64,000 bases of DNA from Bactericera cockerelli (taxonomy: Eukaryota; Arthropoda; Insecta; Hemiptera; Triozidae): NCBI GenBank assembly GCA_024516035.1, contig CM044964.1, positions 5,062,240-5,126,239 on the forward strand. Direction: 5' to 3'. The position numbers and the translations under genes are program-made. Positions 63,048-64,000 of this stretch are shown here, piece after piece. A model generated the notes under the pieces. The model searched no databases, had not been told where the DNA came from, and saw only the letters and a list, made by a program, of their open reading frames with translations. How positions within the stretch are numbered: the stretch's first letter is position 1; every line of letters starts with the position of its first letter.

Positions 63048-63265
63048 TATGGATTTAACTTCGCTTTCAACTGCATATCACGACGGGGATACTACCCTCC
63101 ATTAGCAGGAAACTGACAAACCTGCTTCTCACATTAACCTCACCCAGCATGGGTTGGGCCAGATAGTCAGCATCATAAAGTCTTCACTTCGCTAGACTTT
63201 GCTTAACATTGGTGATCCTACGAGAATTGATGTATTCAACGCGCTGTCGATGGCACCTAATTATG
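63048..63265 (-). mobile_element. 5S-rRNA-derived SINE, clearest head
   Basis: On the - strand: GCCATCGACAGCGCGTTGAA, TACATCAATTCTCGTAGGAT, CACCAATGTTAAGCAAAGTC, GCGAAGTGAAGACTTTATGA. It follows insect 5S rRNA order for about 95 nt. Then body CATGCTGGGTGAGGTTAATG, CTAATGGAGGGTAGTATCC, end ATATGCAGTTGAAAGCG. Confidence 0.88.
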
Positions 63266-63299
63266 TGTGGCAAAAGTCATCTCTAGTTTTAGTATGTTA

Positions 63300-63352
63300 T
63301 TATTATTATTTTTATTAAACATGTTTGATCAAGTTTTATTTACAAATAACAT
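63300..63352 (-). mobile_element. LINE-2t 3'-end fragment
   Basis: ATGTTATTTGTAAATAAAAC, TTGATCAAACATGTTTAATAA on the - strand match 54001-54045. Confidence 0.6.
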
Positions 63353-63892
63353 GTTGTTGCACAGGCTTGCTAGCCGTGACTCATCAATTTGAGTTGTGTA
63401 ACAATTTGGCCAACTTACAGAAAATTCATGTTATACTCTTAGTAGGTGAGATCCTCGCTACCCAGTCAGGAAGGCTTTTCAAACCCCAGAATCGACAAAA
63501 AATGTATAGTTAATTTGGTTACAATATTATTGTGTGCACATAAGCGATTCCGGTTCTCTTGATCTCTTGTGTTGACCTAGAACCTTAATGGGAATTTGAT
63601 AATGACACAAAGAATACATAATACACATACATACCTAAATGGGTATAGTTGTAAAAACAATTCCAAGAAAATCACCTATATCTTGTAAGAAGTTACGGTT
63701 CGAAAAAATAGGTTAGACTTTACATGCAGGTTCCTAGACACTAACGAAAGGGTATCTACGTAATACATTGAACTTTTCTTGCAAAAAAGACAAATAAAAC
63801 TCTTTTCTTTTGTTGTACCAGTCAAACCAGTCCAGCACGTGTTGTATCAAACAATAGATGTATAATATTCCGTTAACTGGGTAGAATTTTTA
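63353..63892. other. Spacer
   Basis: Nothing recognised. Confidence 0.4.
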
Positions 63893-64000
63893 TTTGAAAT
63901 GCTCTGTACTTGGGTGTTCGGGGTGCGAATCACTCATTCACTCATACCTCGTGACGAAAAATGAGCATAGTAGACGAGATGTAGCTTGCCATATGAACCT
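63893..64000 (+). mobile_element. SINE-F body fragment, runs off the window
   Basis: GCTCTGTACTTGGGTGTTCG, GGG, ACTCATACCTCGTGACG match the SINE-F body in sense orientation. The head is missing at the left. Confidence 0.65.

Overview
This is eukaryotic, non-coding, repeat-dominated DNA, most likely from an arthropod and probably an insect. The evidence is: Ty3/gypsy (Mag-like) and BEL/Pao LTR retrotransposons, tRNA- and 5S-rRNA-derived SINEs, 3' ends of LINEs, piggyBac-, hAT- and Helitron-like pieces, GT-AG splice signals, and no bacterial operon structure. I cannot name the species; a hemipteran is a guess only. Repeat family names used here (SINE-A to SINE-G, M1, M2, LINE-1t, LINE-2t) are local labels, not database names.

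Layout. 1-13.8 kb: dispersed SINEs and LINE tails separated by long (GA)n/(CT)n tracts and small tandem arrays. 13.8-15.7 kb: a pyrimidine-rich satellite with a 100-bp unit that keeps a 613-codon frame open by composition alone. 16.4-23.8 kb: a nested composite. A long inverted-repeat (foldback-like) element carries an M1 insertion, a SINE-F copy, a Mag-like gypsy element (17750-21619, TSD CATAT, apparently identical 159-bp LTRs) inserted in that SINE, and two inverted copies of a zinc-binding-like reading frame. 24-36 kb: minisatellites, purine tracts, a G-quadruplex-prone block (28.1-28.2 kb), two piggyBac-like non-autonomous elements with TTAA duplications (28916-29906 and 30416-30648) and more SINEs. 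36-46 kb: AT-rich DNA with two LINE ORF remnants (38.7 and 45.4 kb) and a Helitron-like element (39503-39740). 46.1-46.8 kb: the best candidate for a host gene, two terminal exons on the + strand. 47-54 kb: pyrimidine/purine arrays, a 515-bp near-perfect palindrome, LINE and 5S-SINE pieces. 54959-61578: a structurally complete BEL/Pao element on the - strand (TSD AAGGG, apparently identical 247-bp LTRs) whose gag-pol frame is broken by three frameshifts. 61.6-64 kb: AT-rich DNA with a 5S SINE and the start of another SINE-F copy.

How the parts relate. The LTR elements are internally equipped for copying (gag, protease, RT, RNase H, integrase), but neither copy here is intact. The gypsy copy has lost the middle of RT and the integrase core. 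The SINEs have no ORF and need LINE machinery; their tails and target duplications support this. Two SINE families with different Pol III heads (tRNA-like and 5S-like) share a body segment. Most long 'ORFs' rich in Ser, Leu and Phe are read-throughs of (CT)n DNA and are not listed as genes.
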